In this document: positions 1-5,029 of the stretch, piece after piece
How positions within the stretch are numbered: the stretch's first letter is position 1
How the letters are laid out: each line of letters begins with the position of its first letter
Assembly: GCA_021163015.1 (NCBI GenBank)
Contig: JAGGXO010000025.1
Location: forward strand, 1 to 5,029
Source of the DNA: Candidatus Bipolaricaulota bacterium
GTDB taxonomy: Bacteria; Bipolaricaulota; Bipolaricaulia; UBA7950; UBA9294
Length of the DNA: 5,029 bases
Direction of reading: 5' to 3'
Position numbers and translations under genes: made by a program
Notes under the pieces: model-generated
What the model was told of the DNA's origin: nothing
Database searches by the model: none
What the model saw: the letters and a program-made list of their open reading frames with translations, nothing else

Positions 1-67
1 ACACGAGAGCGGGCAGCAGCAGAAGAGTTGCCCCCATCCCAAAAAGGCACACTATCATTCTTTTCAT
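1..67 (-). CDS. Exported protein, N-terminal signal peptide only (partial)
   Basis: Only the first 22 codons are in the window; the gene continues past the left edge. The visible residues begin MKRMIVCLFGMGATLLLL and then reach a Pro-Ala-Leu-Val. This is two positive charges close to the start followed by a long hydrophobic stretch, the layout of a Sec signal peptide or a first membrane anchor. No cleavage site is visible. The Cys at residue 7 is too close to the start to be a lipoprotein cysteine. The start is chosen because an AAGGAGG lies 7 bases upstream (75-81). The downstream ATG codons at residues 4 and 11 have no such site and would cut into the signal peptide. A gap of more than 400 bases separates it from the next recognisable sequence, so it probably has its own promoter, which I could not place. 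The function of the mature protein is unknown. Confidence 0.72.
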   Translation of the reverse strand, partial: MKRMIVCLFGMGATLLLLPALV

Positions 68-472
68 CGTCGTCCCTCCTTGGAGAAACAAGCTAACAAT
101 AGCACATCTGTTTCCGCATCTCGGGTCTGCCTCGTTCTTTGAGGCCTTCCAATACCACATTAGCACAAATGCGTGTGAATGTCGGTAACCCCTATCACAA
201 GCGGCATGAACGCTGAGCCAGCTGTTCAGAGAAGACTCGTACCAGAAGGAGCCTCTTGCCCCAAGCCGGGTTCAGTGGGAAGCTGGTGTTGTCTGTTGGT
301 GCTGGATAAGGTGGCCTCCAGGCTTGTTCTGGCAGCGATGACGCCTGCAATTGGCAATCAAATGTGGAACGTAATCCTTCCTCGCCTCGGAATTGTTGCA
401 TGTACGTCATTGCTTGTGTGACGGATCGCCTGCAATAGCCTGGCCCAGCAGAGAAAACCAGATTTCAGTCTT
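68..472. other. Stretch without a recognisable gene
   Basis: About 400 bases between the hicB remnant and the next start codon. Two open frames of 70-80 codons exist (179-421 plus, 195-410 minus), but they overlap each other. Neither has a convincing ribosome binding site, and their translations show no domain, membrane segment or motif I know. An imperfect hairpin, CTGAGCCAGCTGTTCAG, lies near 214-230. The part just before 67 on the minus strand must hold the promoter of the exported-protein gene, but no pair of -35 and -10 boxes with proper spacing stands out. The stretch may be decayed DNA belonging to the same accessory patch as the broken hicB. Confidence 0.5.
75..81 (-). promoter_or_regulatory. 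Ribosome binding site of the exported-protein gene
   Basis: AAGGAGG on the minus strand, seven bases before the ATG at 67. It is a near-complete match to the anti-Shine-Dalgarno sequence and is the main reason for accepting a gene of which only 67 bases are visible. Confidence 0.75.
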
Positions 473-630
473 CTAGGCGTAGACGAGTCGCCCTTTGGTT
501 GTGGTATGGATCTGCCCGATTTGCTTGCGGTATCGATCCATTCTTCAATGATCTGCTCAGCATTCGAAAGAGCCTCTTGATAACTGCTCCCGTCAGTAAT
601 GCAACGCGGAAGCTCTGGGATCTCGGTGGC
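473..630 (-). pseudogene. Remnant of a HicB-family antitoxin gene, N-terminally truncated and frameshifted
   Basis: Reading from about 630 down, the minus strand encodes ATEIPELPRCITDG, then SYQEALSNAEQIIEEWI, then GRSIPQPKG. This follows the HicB antitoxin pattern: a conserved 'evPeLPGC.tdG.tyeEAl' strand and helix, then 'ieewietak..GrpiPePkG'. After Lys-Gly (about 491-495) the frame breaks. Adding one base there would give the family's usual ending, GRLVYA, then a TAG stop at 473-475. The normal first 15-20 residues are missing. Upstream in the same frame there is only the C-terminus of the DUF6326 gene in another frame, then a TGA at 670-672, with no ATG, GTG or TTG between. No hicA toxin gene is seen on either side. 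HicB proteins normally neutralise the HicA mRNA-cleaving toxin and repress their own operon; this copy cannot be expected to do either. The frameshift could be a sequencing error, but the missing N-terminus could not. Confidence 0.8.
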
Positions 631-631
631 G

Positions 632-1006
632 CTAGGCAGGAGTGCGCCACGCCGCTGCCAGCCAGATAGTCAGGACATTGAAGGCGAGCCCCACGATGAT
701 CAAGAACTTGTCGTAGTGACCGGGATACGTGTGCACGGACACAGCATTGAAGACGAACAAGAAGCCCGCCGCAACGATGCACACCCAGCGAATCGCCGGA
801 TACGGAACCATCAAGGTTAGCACAACCATGACTATGGGAATCAGCATCAACAGCGCCGCTGCGAACCACATCCACTGTGTGGCCGTCTGGCCGCCCATCT
901 CTCCCGCGTTGAAGTCGCCTGCGAAGATGCGCATGACGTCTCCCAGCAGGTAGGTCAGCATCAGAGCCACCCAGACTCCCGACAGGGTGATCCTTGTGTT
1001 TACCAT
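632..1006 (-). CDS. DUF6326-type integral membrane protein
   Basis: A 124-residue protein with four predicted membrane helices at about residues 8-28, 46-66, 71-92 and 100-120. The first helix carries a TYLLGDVMRIF signature and is followed by a short GDFNAGE loop; Pro-Tyr-Pro and TYPGHYDKF turns precede the third and fourth helices. This layout matches, from memory, the DUF6326 family of small bacterial membrane proteins of unknown function. The start at 1006 is preferred over an in-frame ATG at 1027: an AAGGAGGA lies 9 bases before 1006, and it falls inside the coding part if 1027 is used. The gene follows the last MDR gene by 40 bases with no terminator between, so it is probably the last gene of the operon. 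A role in quinone or redox stress handling would be guilt by association only. Its TAG stop (632-634) directly borders the hicB remnant. Confidence 0.82.
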   Translation of the reverse strand: MVNTRITLSGVWVALMLTYLLGDVMRIFAGDFNAGEMGGQTATQWMWFAAALLMLIPIVMVVLTLMVPYPAIRWVCIVAAGFLFVFNAVSVHTYPGHYDKFLIIVGLAFNVLTIWLAAAWRTPA

Positions 1007-1015
1007 GTCTTGATC

Positions 1016-1023
1016 TCCTCCTT
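1016..1023 (-). promoter_or_regulatory. Ribosome binding site that sets the DUF6326 gene start
   Basis: AAGGAGGA on the minus strand, nine bases before the ATG at 1006. An alternative in-frame ATG at 1027 lies just upstream of this site and has no purine-rich site of its own, so the seven extra codons are unlikely to be translated. Confidence 0.8.
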
Positions 1024-1046
1024 GCATTTTTCGTGCCTAAGCGTGT

Positions 1047-2012
1047 CTAGCTACTACGGGGCTCCATCGTAATGACGACTTTCCCTCGGGCGTGTCCTTC
1101 GTTGAGATGCTTCATGGCCTCGGAGAAGGCGGCCAGAGGGAACACCTTGTCGATCACCGAGGTGACCTTCTCTGCCTCGATGAGTTCCGTCAACTCGATC
1201 AGATCCCCGGGCTTCGGGGTTGCCACATACCCGCGCCCTTGCTGTCGCACGAACATGGACACAAGCATCGCTTTGAGGATGTAGGGCATCCCCCTGTGAC
1301 CGCTGTTCGGGATGTGCTTGCCTGTCGGGGTGAGCACTCGTCGACATGCGTGCAGTGGGTGGTTGGCGACGTTGTCAAGGATGAGGTCGTAGCGGCGGTT
1401 GCCCTTCGTGAAGTCCTCCTGCGTGTAGTCGATAACGTGATCGGCCCCAATGGATCGGACCAGCTCAACGTTTCTCGTGCTACAAACGCCCGTCACCTCT
1501 GCGCCGTAGGCTTTGGCAATCTGCACGGCAAACGTGCCCACACCACCGGATGCGCCATTGATGAGCACGGTCTGTCCTGGCTTGACCTTGCCGGCATCGC
1601 GGATTCCGTGAAGCGCGGCAATGGCCGATGTCGGCACCGCCGCGGCCTGCTCCAAGGTAAGGTTGGTCGGTTTGTGCTCAAGCTTGCCTTGGGAGGCGGA
1701 CACGTACTCAGCACATGTGTGGGCGAACGAGCCGTAGACCTCGTCCCCCAGCCGGAGTCGCGTGACACTCTTTCCTGTCTCCTCCACGACTCCCGCCACG
1801 TCGTATCCCGGCACATAGTCTCTCGGTTTCGGAAACCCGACAACCATTCGCGTGAAGTACGGCACGCCCCGCATCATGAAGACATCGCCCGCGTGGAGGG
1901 CTGCGGCGTGGACGCGCACCAACACATTGTCATCCTTGACCACAGGCTTGCCGATGTCCCTAATTCCGAATACATCCGGTGAGCCGTACCCCGTCTGAAC
2001 GATGGCCTTCAT
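1047..2012 (-). CDS. NAD(P)H-dependent oxidoreductase of the MDR superfamily, zinc-free, quinone reductase-like
   Basis: A 321-residue enzyme, a normal length for this group. Residues 1-125 form the GroES-like catalytic domain: MKAIVQTGYGSPDVF start, then HAAALHAGDVFMMRG where zinc enzymes carry their catalytic Cys, and GYDVAG in place of the zinc-binding GHE. Residues 126-265 form the Rossmann domain with the nucleotide loop GASGGVG at 153-159; the C-terminal part returns to the catalytic fold and ends GKVVITMEP. There is no cluster of four cysteines for structural zinc. Relatives reduce quinones, enones or aldehydes with NADPH; substrate and cofactor preference are not visible here. The start ATG has a GGGGGA upstream that overlaps the stop codon of the previous gene, ten bases away, so it is co-transcribed with it. 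In the nucleotide-binding block it is closest to the MDR gene at 3793-4764. 'Alcohol dehydrogenase' is the usual automatic name but is probably not the real activity. Confidence 0.87.
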   Translation of the reverse strand: MKAIVQTGYGSPDVFGIRDIGKPVVKDDNVLVRVHAAALHAGDVFMMRGVPYFTRMVVGFPKPRDYVPGYDVAGVVEETGKSVTRLRLGDEVYGSFAHTCAEYVSASQGKLEHKPTNLTLEQAAAVPTSAIAALHGIRDAGKVKPGQTVLINGASGGVGTFAVQIAKAYGAEVTGVCSTRNVELVRSIGADHVIDYTQEDFTKGNRRYDLILDNVANHPLHACRRVLTPTGKHIPNSGHRGMPYILKAMLVSMFVRQQGRGYVATPKPGDLIELTELIEAEKVTSVIDKVFPLAAFSEAMKHLNEGHARGKVVITMEPRSS

Positions 2013-2022
2013 CTTATCCCCC

Positions 2023-3024
2023 TTATTTGTGAGTCTCGCGGACCGTGATGATCACGTTTCCCGCCTTCTGTCCTGTCTCAACATACTTGTGCGCTTCGGC
2101 CGTCTGTTCTAGCGGGAAGGTTCTGTCGATAACGACTCTCAGCGCGCCCTCTTCGATGAGTTTCTTCAGATCGTCTAGCCGCTCCGTGCTGTAGACGGTG
2201 TTGCCGAATACGATCTTCTTGTTGGTGACGCTAGATGCCATGCGCCCGCGGAGTATCTTCGAAATGCGGGGATTGGCCATCAGGTAGATCCCAGTATTGC
2301 TCAACGCTCTCATCCCACGTGCGATTGGCGTCTTGCCGACCACATCGAAGATGACATCGTAGCGTTCTCCGTTCCTGGTGAAGTCTTCCCTCGTATAGTC
2401 AATCACATCGTCAGATCCGATCGATCGGAGCATGTCCAACTTGCTGGTACTGTCGATCGCTGTGACCACAGCACCGAAGTGTTTGGCGAGCTGCACACCC
2501 ATCGTCCCAATACTGCCGCCAGCACCGATAATGAGCACTTTCTGACCGATCTGAATGTTGGCCTTCTGGAGGTAGTGCAACGATTCCATCCCACCAAGGG
2601 AGATGGCAGCCGCTTTCTCAAGACTGATGTTTACTGGCTTTGTTGTCAGCACACCCTCCATCCCCTTAGGATGCTCCGGTCGACACATGTACTCGGCATA
2701 GCCACCTGCCTTAAACCCTGAGATGCCGAAGACTTCGTCTCCTTCGTGGAAGCGACGCACATCCTTGCCCACGGCCTCAATGGCGCCAGCGAACTCCTGC
2801 CCGAGGATGTTCATCCTCTTGGGCCGGCGGATGCCCACATAGAGCCTCATCGGAAGCGAGATCATCAGCGGCAGCTTGAGGCCGCGCATCTCGCAATCGC
2901 CCGCGGTTACCGTGGATGCGTGGACCCGGATCAGTATTTCACCGTCATTGGGCTCAGGTATCTCAACCTCTCTAAGTTGGAGAACATCGGGCGGGCCGTA
3001 GGCAGTCCAGACAACAGCCCTCAT
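2023..3024 (-). CDS. NAD(P)H-dependent oxidoreductase of the MDR superfamily, zinc-free, quinone reductase-like
   Basis: A 333-residue MDR protein. The GroES-like domain begins MRAVVWTAYGPPDVLQL and carries HASTVTAGDCEMRG (about 35-48), GIRRPKRMNILGQEFAG (64-80) and GKDVRRFHEGDEVFG (86-100). The Rossmann domain has the intact loop GAGGSIG at 167-173. Gln-Glu replaces the His-Glu zinc ligands, so catalytic zinc is unlikely; relatives reduce quinones or activated double bonds with NAD(P)H. Of the three complete paralogs here it looks the most typical of its group. The start follows the stop of the 60-codon membrane protein gene by one base (TGAGATG), and no strong ribosome binding site is present. 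Its translation therefore probably depends on ribosomes finishing the small upstream gene. It is followed after 10 bases by the next MDR gene. The true substrate cannot be deduced. Confidence 0.87.
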   Translation of the reverse strand: MRAVVWTAYGPPDVLQLREVEIPEPNDGEILIRVHASTVTAGDCEMRGLKLPLMISLPMRLYVGIRRPKRMNILGQEFAGAIEAVGKDVRRFHEGDEVFGISGFKAGGYAEYMCRPEHPKGMEGVLTTKPVNISLEKAAAISLGGMESLHYLQKANIQIGQKVLIIGAGGSIGTMGVQLAKHFGAVVTAIDSTSKLDMLRSIGSDDVIDYTREDFTRNGERYDVIFDVVGKTPIARGMRALSNTGIYLMANPRISKILRGRMASSVTNKKIVFGNTVYSTERLDDLKKLIEEGALRVVIDRTFPLEQTAEAHKYVETGQKAGNVIITVRETHK

Positions 3025-3025
3025 C

Positions 3026-3208
3026 TCAAGCTCGACTACTTGGCAGCAGAGCGGCGACGAGAAGTCCTGCCCCGATTCCTATCAACAAGGATGCAATGAA
3101 CGCAAAGATGGACGTTGTGATGAAGAAGAAACCAACACCCAGCCCAATCATCGTCCCGCCCCCAACAACCCATGCACCTCGGTCAAAGCCCTTCCCGTTC
3201 TTGGTCAT
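3026..3208 (-). CDS. Small membrane protein, two transmembrane segments, unknown function
   Basis: A 60-residue protein: a short basic N-terminus (MTKNGKGFDRG), then two hydrophobic stretches at about 12-33 and 34-54 rich in Gly, Ile and Phe, and a short tail ending Pro-Ser-Ser-Arg-Ala. The two helices would form a tight hairpin in the inner membrane; the basic start suggests both ends face the cytoplasm. I do not recognise a family. It is accepted as a gene because an AGGAGGA lies 8 bases before the ATG. It also fills the space between the flavodoxin and the next MDR gene, and its TGA stop is one base from the next start, a typical coupling arrangement. It may anchor or regulate the neighbouring redox enzymes, or be an unrelated membrane stress peptide. 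Neither can be told from the sequence. Confidence 0.75.
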   Translation of the reverse strand: MTKNGKGFDRGAWVVGGGTMIGLGVGFFFITTSIFAFIASLLIGIGAGLLVAALLPSSRA

Positions 3209-3216
3209 TCGGATTC

Positions 3217-3227
3217 TCCTCCTATCG
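3217..3227 (-). promoter_or_regulatory. Ribosome binding site of the small membrane protein gene
   Basis: CGATAGGAGGA on the minus strand; its AGGAGGA ends eight bases before the ATG at 3208. The identical 11 bases precede the flavodoxin start (3773-3783). Confidence 0.7.
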
Positions 3228-3268
3228 TTTGATTTACAACGGTACCCATGGACTTCCTTTTCATAGTG

Positions 3269-3284
3269 TTCATAGGTCTATGAA
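3269..3284. repeat. Perfect 16-bp palindrome across the flavodoxin stop codon
   Basis: TTCATAGGTCTATGAA has two 7-base arms (3269-3275 and 3278-3284) around a 2-base centre. A third TCATAG copy lies at 3261-3266. The palindrome contains the flavodoxin TAG stop (3278-3280). It is too short, AT-rich and tightly closed for a transcription terminator and has no T-run on either strand. A protein-binding site or chance are the remaining explanations. Confidence 0.35.
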
Positions 3285-3769
3285 TCGCCTGCCTTCTGCT
3301 TCAGATTCACAGCAAACGCTCGGGCGTTGTTGAGGTCCTCAGCATTCGGCCTGCCCTTGTTCATTCCCCCGAAGACCTTCAAGAACGAGTTGGTGTTGAA
3401 CCCTTTGCAGCCAAACTCGTCTACGATCACGTAGCCCTTGGACGTTAGGATATCCCTCAGTGCAGCATGATCCGAAGCGACTTTGCTGGTCGTGATGATG
3501 GCACTGGTTGAGAAGATAAAGGCTCTCTTGCCCTTGACGAGCGGCAGTCGCTGTGCGAGATTGAGCACGGATTCGTGGTGGTTGGCGCTGTAGATGCCCG
3601 ACCCAAAGCCAATCAGGTCGTACGCCGAAAGCTCACCAGGACCCACGTTCCCGGGGGCCACGATCTGTGCGTCTAGAACGTCTGAGATGACCTGGGCGAT
3701 CTTCTCGGTATTCCTGTGGTGATAGGAATACAGAACGAGAAGTACGCGGTTTGATGCCTCAGTATTCAT
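3278..3769 (-). CDS. Flavodoxin-like FMN protein
   Basis: A 163-residue single-domain flavodoxin fold, a normal length for short-chain flavodoxins. After a first strand (RVLLVLYSY) comes the phosphate-binding loop YSYHHRNTEKIA at 14-25, in the His-His-x-Asn-Thr-Glu-Lys variant instead of the classical T-G-x-T. The two isoalloxazine loops are visible as GFGSGIYS (54-61) and IFSTSA followed by FGCKGFNT (85-90, 119-126). Such proteins bind FMN and carry single electrons or act as small quinone or flavin reductases in the cytoplasm. No iron-sulfur or other fused domain is present. The start is set by AGGAGG four bases upstream, a short but usable spacing. It lies 23 bases after an MDR gene and 69 bases before the small membrane protein gene, within the same apparent operon, so it may exchange electrons with those reductases. 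That partnership is inference. Confidence 0.88.
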   Translation of the reverse strand: MNTEASNRVLLVLYSYHHRNTEKIAQVISDVLDAQIVAPGNVGPGELSAYDLIGFGSGIYSANHHESVLNLAQRLPLVKGKRAFIFSTSAIITTSKVASDHAALRDILTSKGYVIVDEFGCKGFNTNSFLKVFGGMNKGRPNAEDLNNARAFAVNLKQKAGDS

Positions 3770-3772
3770 GGA

Positions 3773-3783
3773 TCCTCCTATCG
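3773..3783 (-). promoter_or_regulatory. Ribosome binding site of the flavodoxin gene
   Basis: CGATAGGAGGA on the minus strand, with AGGAGG four bases before the ATG at 3769. The spacing is at the short end of the usual range. The same 11 bases occur before the small membrane protein gene. Confidence 0.7.
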
Positions 3784-3792
3784 ATTCACAAT

Positions 3793-4764
3793 CTACGATC
3801 CTTCGATGATCGTGATCACGACGTTGCCCTTCTTATGCCCCGTCGCGACGTATCGGTGCGCTTCGGCGATCTTCTCCATTGGATAGCGGCGATCGATGAC
3901 GGTTCGGATGACGCCGGCCTCCATGAGTTCCTTGAGAGATTGGAGATCCTTAAGCCGATCTGCTGGTGGCCTCAATCCTGTGGCGATGAATCTCGCCTTC
4001 TTCTTGCCCGGTCTGGGCAGGAGCGTGCCTGGCGTTGGGAACGTGCACAGGTAGACCCCGTCTTCCGCGAGCGATCGCTTGCAGCGAGAGAACGAACTCT
4101 TGGCGACCACATCGAAGATGATGTCGTAGGTCTTGCCGCTCCGCGTGAAGTCCTCCTTGGTGTATTCGATGACGTAGTCCGCACCGAGGGACTTCACCAG
4201 TTCCACATTGGACGTGCTACAAACGCCGGTAACTTCGGCGCCGAAGTGCTTGGCGATCTGCACCGCAGCCGTTCCGATACTTGCTGAGGCTCCATTGATC
4301 AGCACTCGCTGCCCGCTCTTGATACCTCCGGCGTCTCTCAGAAATGGCATGGCGGTAAGGAAGGCATCACATCCGGCTGCTGCCTCTTCGTAGGTCGCAT
4401 CGGCGGGTTTGAGCGCCAGGAGGCCGCTTTCAGGAATGCAGATGTACTCCGCGAACGCTCCCGTCTCAGGCTCTGCGAAGATCTGGTCCCCGACCTTGAA
4501 CCGCGTGACATCCTTGCCGGATGCCGTGACTTCCCCCGCCAGTTCGACGCCTAGGATCGTGGTCTTTGGTCTCCTGAGCCCAAGGTGCGGAGAGAAGATC
4601 CGGGCGATGAACGGCTTGCCCGAGACGTTGGCGAGGCCTGCTGTCGTGACGGTCGTTGCATGGATCTTGACTAGCACCTCGTGATCGTTCGGCGTCGGCG
4701 TTGGGATCTTCTTTAGCTTGAGCACGTCGAACGATCCGTACTTCGTGTACACAATTGCTCTCAT
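3793..4764 (-). CDS. MDR-superfamily oxidoreductase, quinone reductase-like, with altered nucleotide loop
   Basis: A 323-residue MDR protein beginning MRAIVYTKYGSFDVLKL, with RRPKTTILGVELAG (65-78) and GKDVTRFKVGDQIFA (83-97) in the GroES-like domain, and the Rossmann domain from about 130. Val-Glu replaces the zinc-binding His-Glu, as in its neighbours. Two positions differ from both paralogs in this window. The nucleotide loop is GASASIG (158-164), with Ala161 where G/AxxGxxG expects the central Gly. The segment TTAGLANVSG (41-50) lacks the Asp of the usual AGD near the active site. The reading frame is fully open and the rest well conserved, so it is likely expressed, perhaps with changed cofactor or substrate use. 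The ATG overlaps the TGA of the preceding MDR gene (ATGA), with AGGAGGG five bases upstream inside that gene. Relatives reduce quinones or enones with NAD(P)H; the actual reaction is unknown. Confidence 0.86.
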   Translation of the reverse strand: MRAIVYTKYGSFDVLKLKKIPTPTPNDHEVLVKIHATTVTTAGLANVSGKPFIARIFSPHLGLRRPKTTILGVELAGEVTASGKDVTRFKVGDQIFAEPETGAFAEYICIPESGLLALKPADATYEEAAAGCDAFLTAMPFLRDAGGIKSGQRVLINGASASIGTAAVQIAKHFGAEVTGVCSTSNVELVKSLGADYVIEYTKEDFTRSGKTYDIIFDVVAKSSFSRCKRSLAEDGVYLCTFPTPGTLLPRPGKKKARFIATGLRPPADRLKDLQSLKELMEAGVIRTVIDRRYPMEKIAEAHRYVATGHKKGNVVITIIEGS

Positions 4765-5029
4765 GGCATCCCTCCTGCTTTGTAGTCGCCAGTGACAAGA
4801 ACGACCTTGCCTGCGTATCCGCCACGCTCGAGCAGCTCGTGAGCGCGGGCGGCCTCAACCAACGGAATACGCGCCGCCACGATCGGCTTGATCTTGCCCG
4901 CTTCGAGAAGGCCAAGAAGCTCGCCCAGTACTTTTCGATATCCGGCGTTGTCCTTGCTGAGATCCGGGGCTGTGGGAACTCGTTTTCCATCCGGGAGAAG
5001 TTTGAGCAGACCGATGACCGCCAGGGTGA
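4761..5029 (-). CDS. MDR-superfamily quinone oxidoreductase-like protein, C-terminal part (partial)
   Basis: The last 88 codons of a gene that enters from the right edge. The translation reads LLKLLPDGKRVPTAPDLS, then YRKVLGELLGLLEAGKIKP, then RIPLVEAARAHELLERGG, and ends YAGKVVLVTGDYKAGGMP. The last block is the usual C-terminal signature of quinone oxidoreductase-like MDR enzymes: a helix ending in 'G.i.P.....pl.eaa.AHe.le.g...GKvVl'. It differs from the three downstream paralogs in detail (AARIPLVEAARAHELLERGG against, for example, RRYPMEKIAEAHRYVATGH), so it belongs to a separate branch rather than being a recent copy. The catalytic and nucleotide-binding parts lie outside the window, so zinc content and cofactor cannot be judged. 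Its stop overlaps the next start by 4 bp, placing it in the same operon, possibly not as the first gene. Confidence 0.85.
   Translation of the reverse strand, partial: TLAVIGLLKLLPDGKRVPTAPDLSKDNAGYRKVLGELLGLLEAGKIKPIVAARIPLVEAARAHELLERGGYAGKVVLVTGDYKAGGMP
4770..4776 (-). promoter_or_regulatory. Ribosome binding site inside the preceding gene
   Basis: AGGAGGG on the minus strand, five bases before the ATG at 4764 and within the last codons of the upstream MDR gene. With the ATGA overlap it supports translational coupling while also allowing independent initiation. Confidence 0.75.

Noticed and set aside
185..232. Possible integron attC-like site (ACAAGCGGCATGAACGCTGA and following)
   Set aside because: The stretch faintly resembles a cassette recombination site, but the conserved core sites RYYYAAC and GTTRRRY are not intact, and no matching inverted partner arm was found within the next 250 bases.
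179..421. Plus-strand 80-codon frame and the overlapping minus-strand 71-codon frame
   Set aside because: They overlap almost completely on opposite strands; neither has a Shine-Dalgarno sequence, a known motif or a plausible protein composition.
284..472. hicA toxin remnant beside the hicB relic
   Set aside because: I translated the minus strand behind the hicB stop in the relevant frames. None gave the HicA pattern of a Gly-Ser-His (or Gly-Lys-His) turn followed by a basic strand.
465..875. Minus-strand frame of 136 codons
   Set aside because: It overlaps the DUF6326 gene and the hicB remnant in another frame. Its sequence is low-complexity shadow coding, while the two other frames carry recognisable family patterns.
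1007..1046. Terminator between the last MDR gene and the DUF6326 gene
   Set aside because: The 40-base gap has no GC-rich hairpin followed by a T-run on the minus strand, so I treat the genes as one transcription unit.
1092..1982. Open plus-strand frame of 296 codons
   Set aside because: It lies entirely antisense to a well-conserved MDR gene. Its translation is rich in His, Arg and Val without any domain, and it is explained by the codon bias of the opposite strand.
3751..4287. Open plus-strand frame of 178 codons
   Set aside because: It is antisense to the flavodoxin start and the MDR gene at 3793-4764, with no family features and no ribosome binding site.

Overview
This is a 5 kb stretch of bacterial DNA with clear Shine-Dalgarno sequences, close gene packing and a GC content that looks to be in the mid-fifties by eye. 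Every gene I can support lies on the minus strand, so the reading order runs from high to low coordinates. Nothing fixes the phylum. A free-living, probably anaerobic or microaerophilic environmental bacterium would fit the flavodoxin and the many small reductases, but that is inference.

From right to left, the window opens inside an MDR-superfamily (medium-chain dehydrogenase/reductase) quinone oxidoreductase-like gene, of which only the last 88 codons are present (4761-5029). It overlaps by 4 bp a second MDR gene (3793-4764). A flavodoxin follows (3278-3769), then a 60-residue protein with two membrane segments (3026-3208). One base later comes a third MDR gene (2023-3024), and 10 bases later a fourth (1047-2012). 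Forty bases beyond that is a four-helix membrane protein of the DUF6326 type (632-1006). I saw no terminator-like hairpin in the gaps, so these seven genes look like one operon whose promoter is upstream, outside the window. The three complete MDR proteins are related to one another, lack the usual zinc ligands, and carry a glycine-rich NAD(P)H-binding motif. The likely theme is NAD(P)H-dependent reduction of quinones, enones or aldehydes, with a flavodoxin as one-electron carrier. The real substrates cannot be read from the sequence.

After the operon the coding density falls. Directly behind the DUF6326 stop codon is the remnant of a HicB-type antitoxin gene (473-630). It has no N-terminus and no start codon, and a one-base frameshift sits eight codons before the family's typical end. 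The next 400 bases (68-472) show no gene I can defend. At the left edge a new minus-strand gene starts at 67 with a strong ribosome binding site and a signal peptide, and it runs out of the window.

The points most worth a second look are the broken hicB abutting the operon's end, the run of four MDR paralogs interleaved with a flavodoxin and a mini membrane protein, and the altered nucleotide-binding motif in one of the paralogs. I did not find a clearly new type of system.
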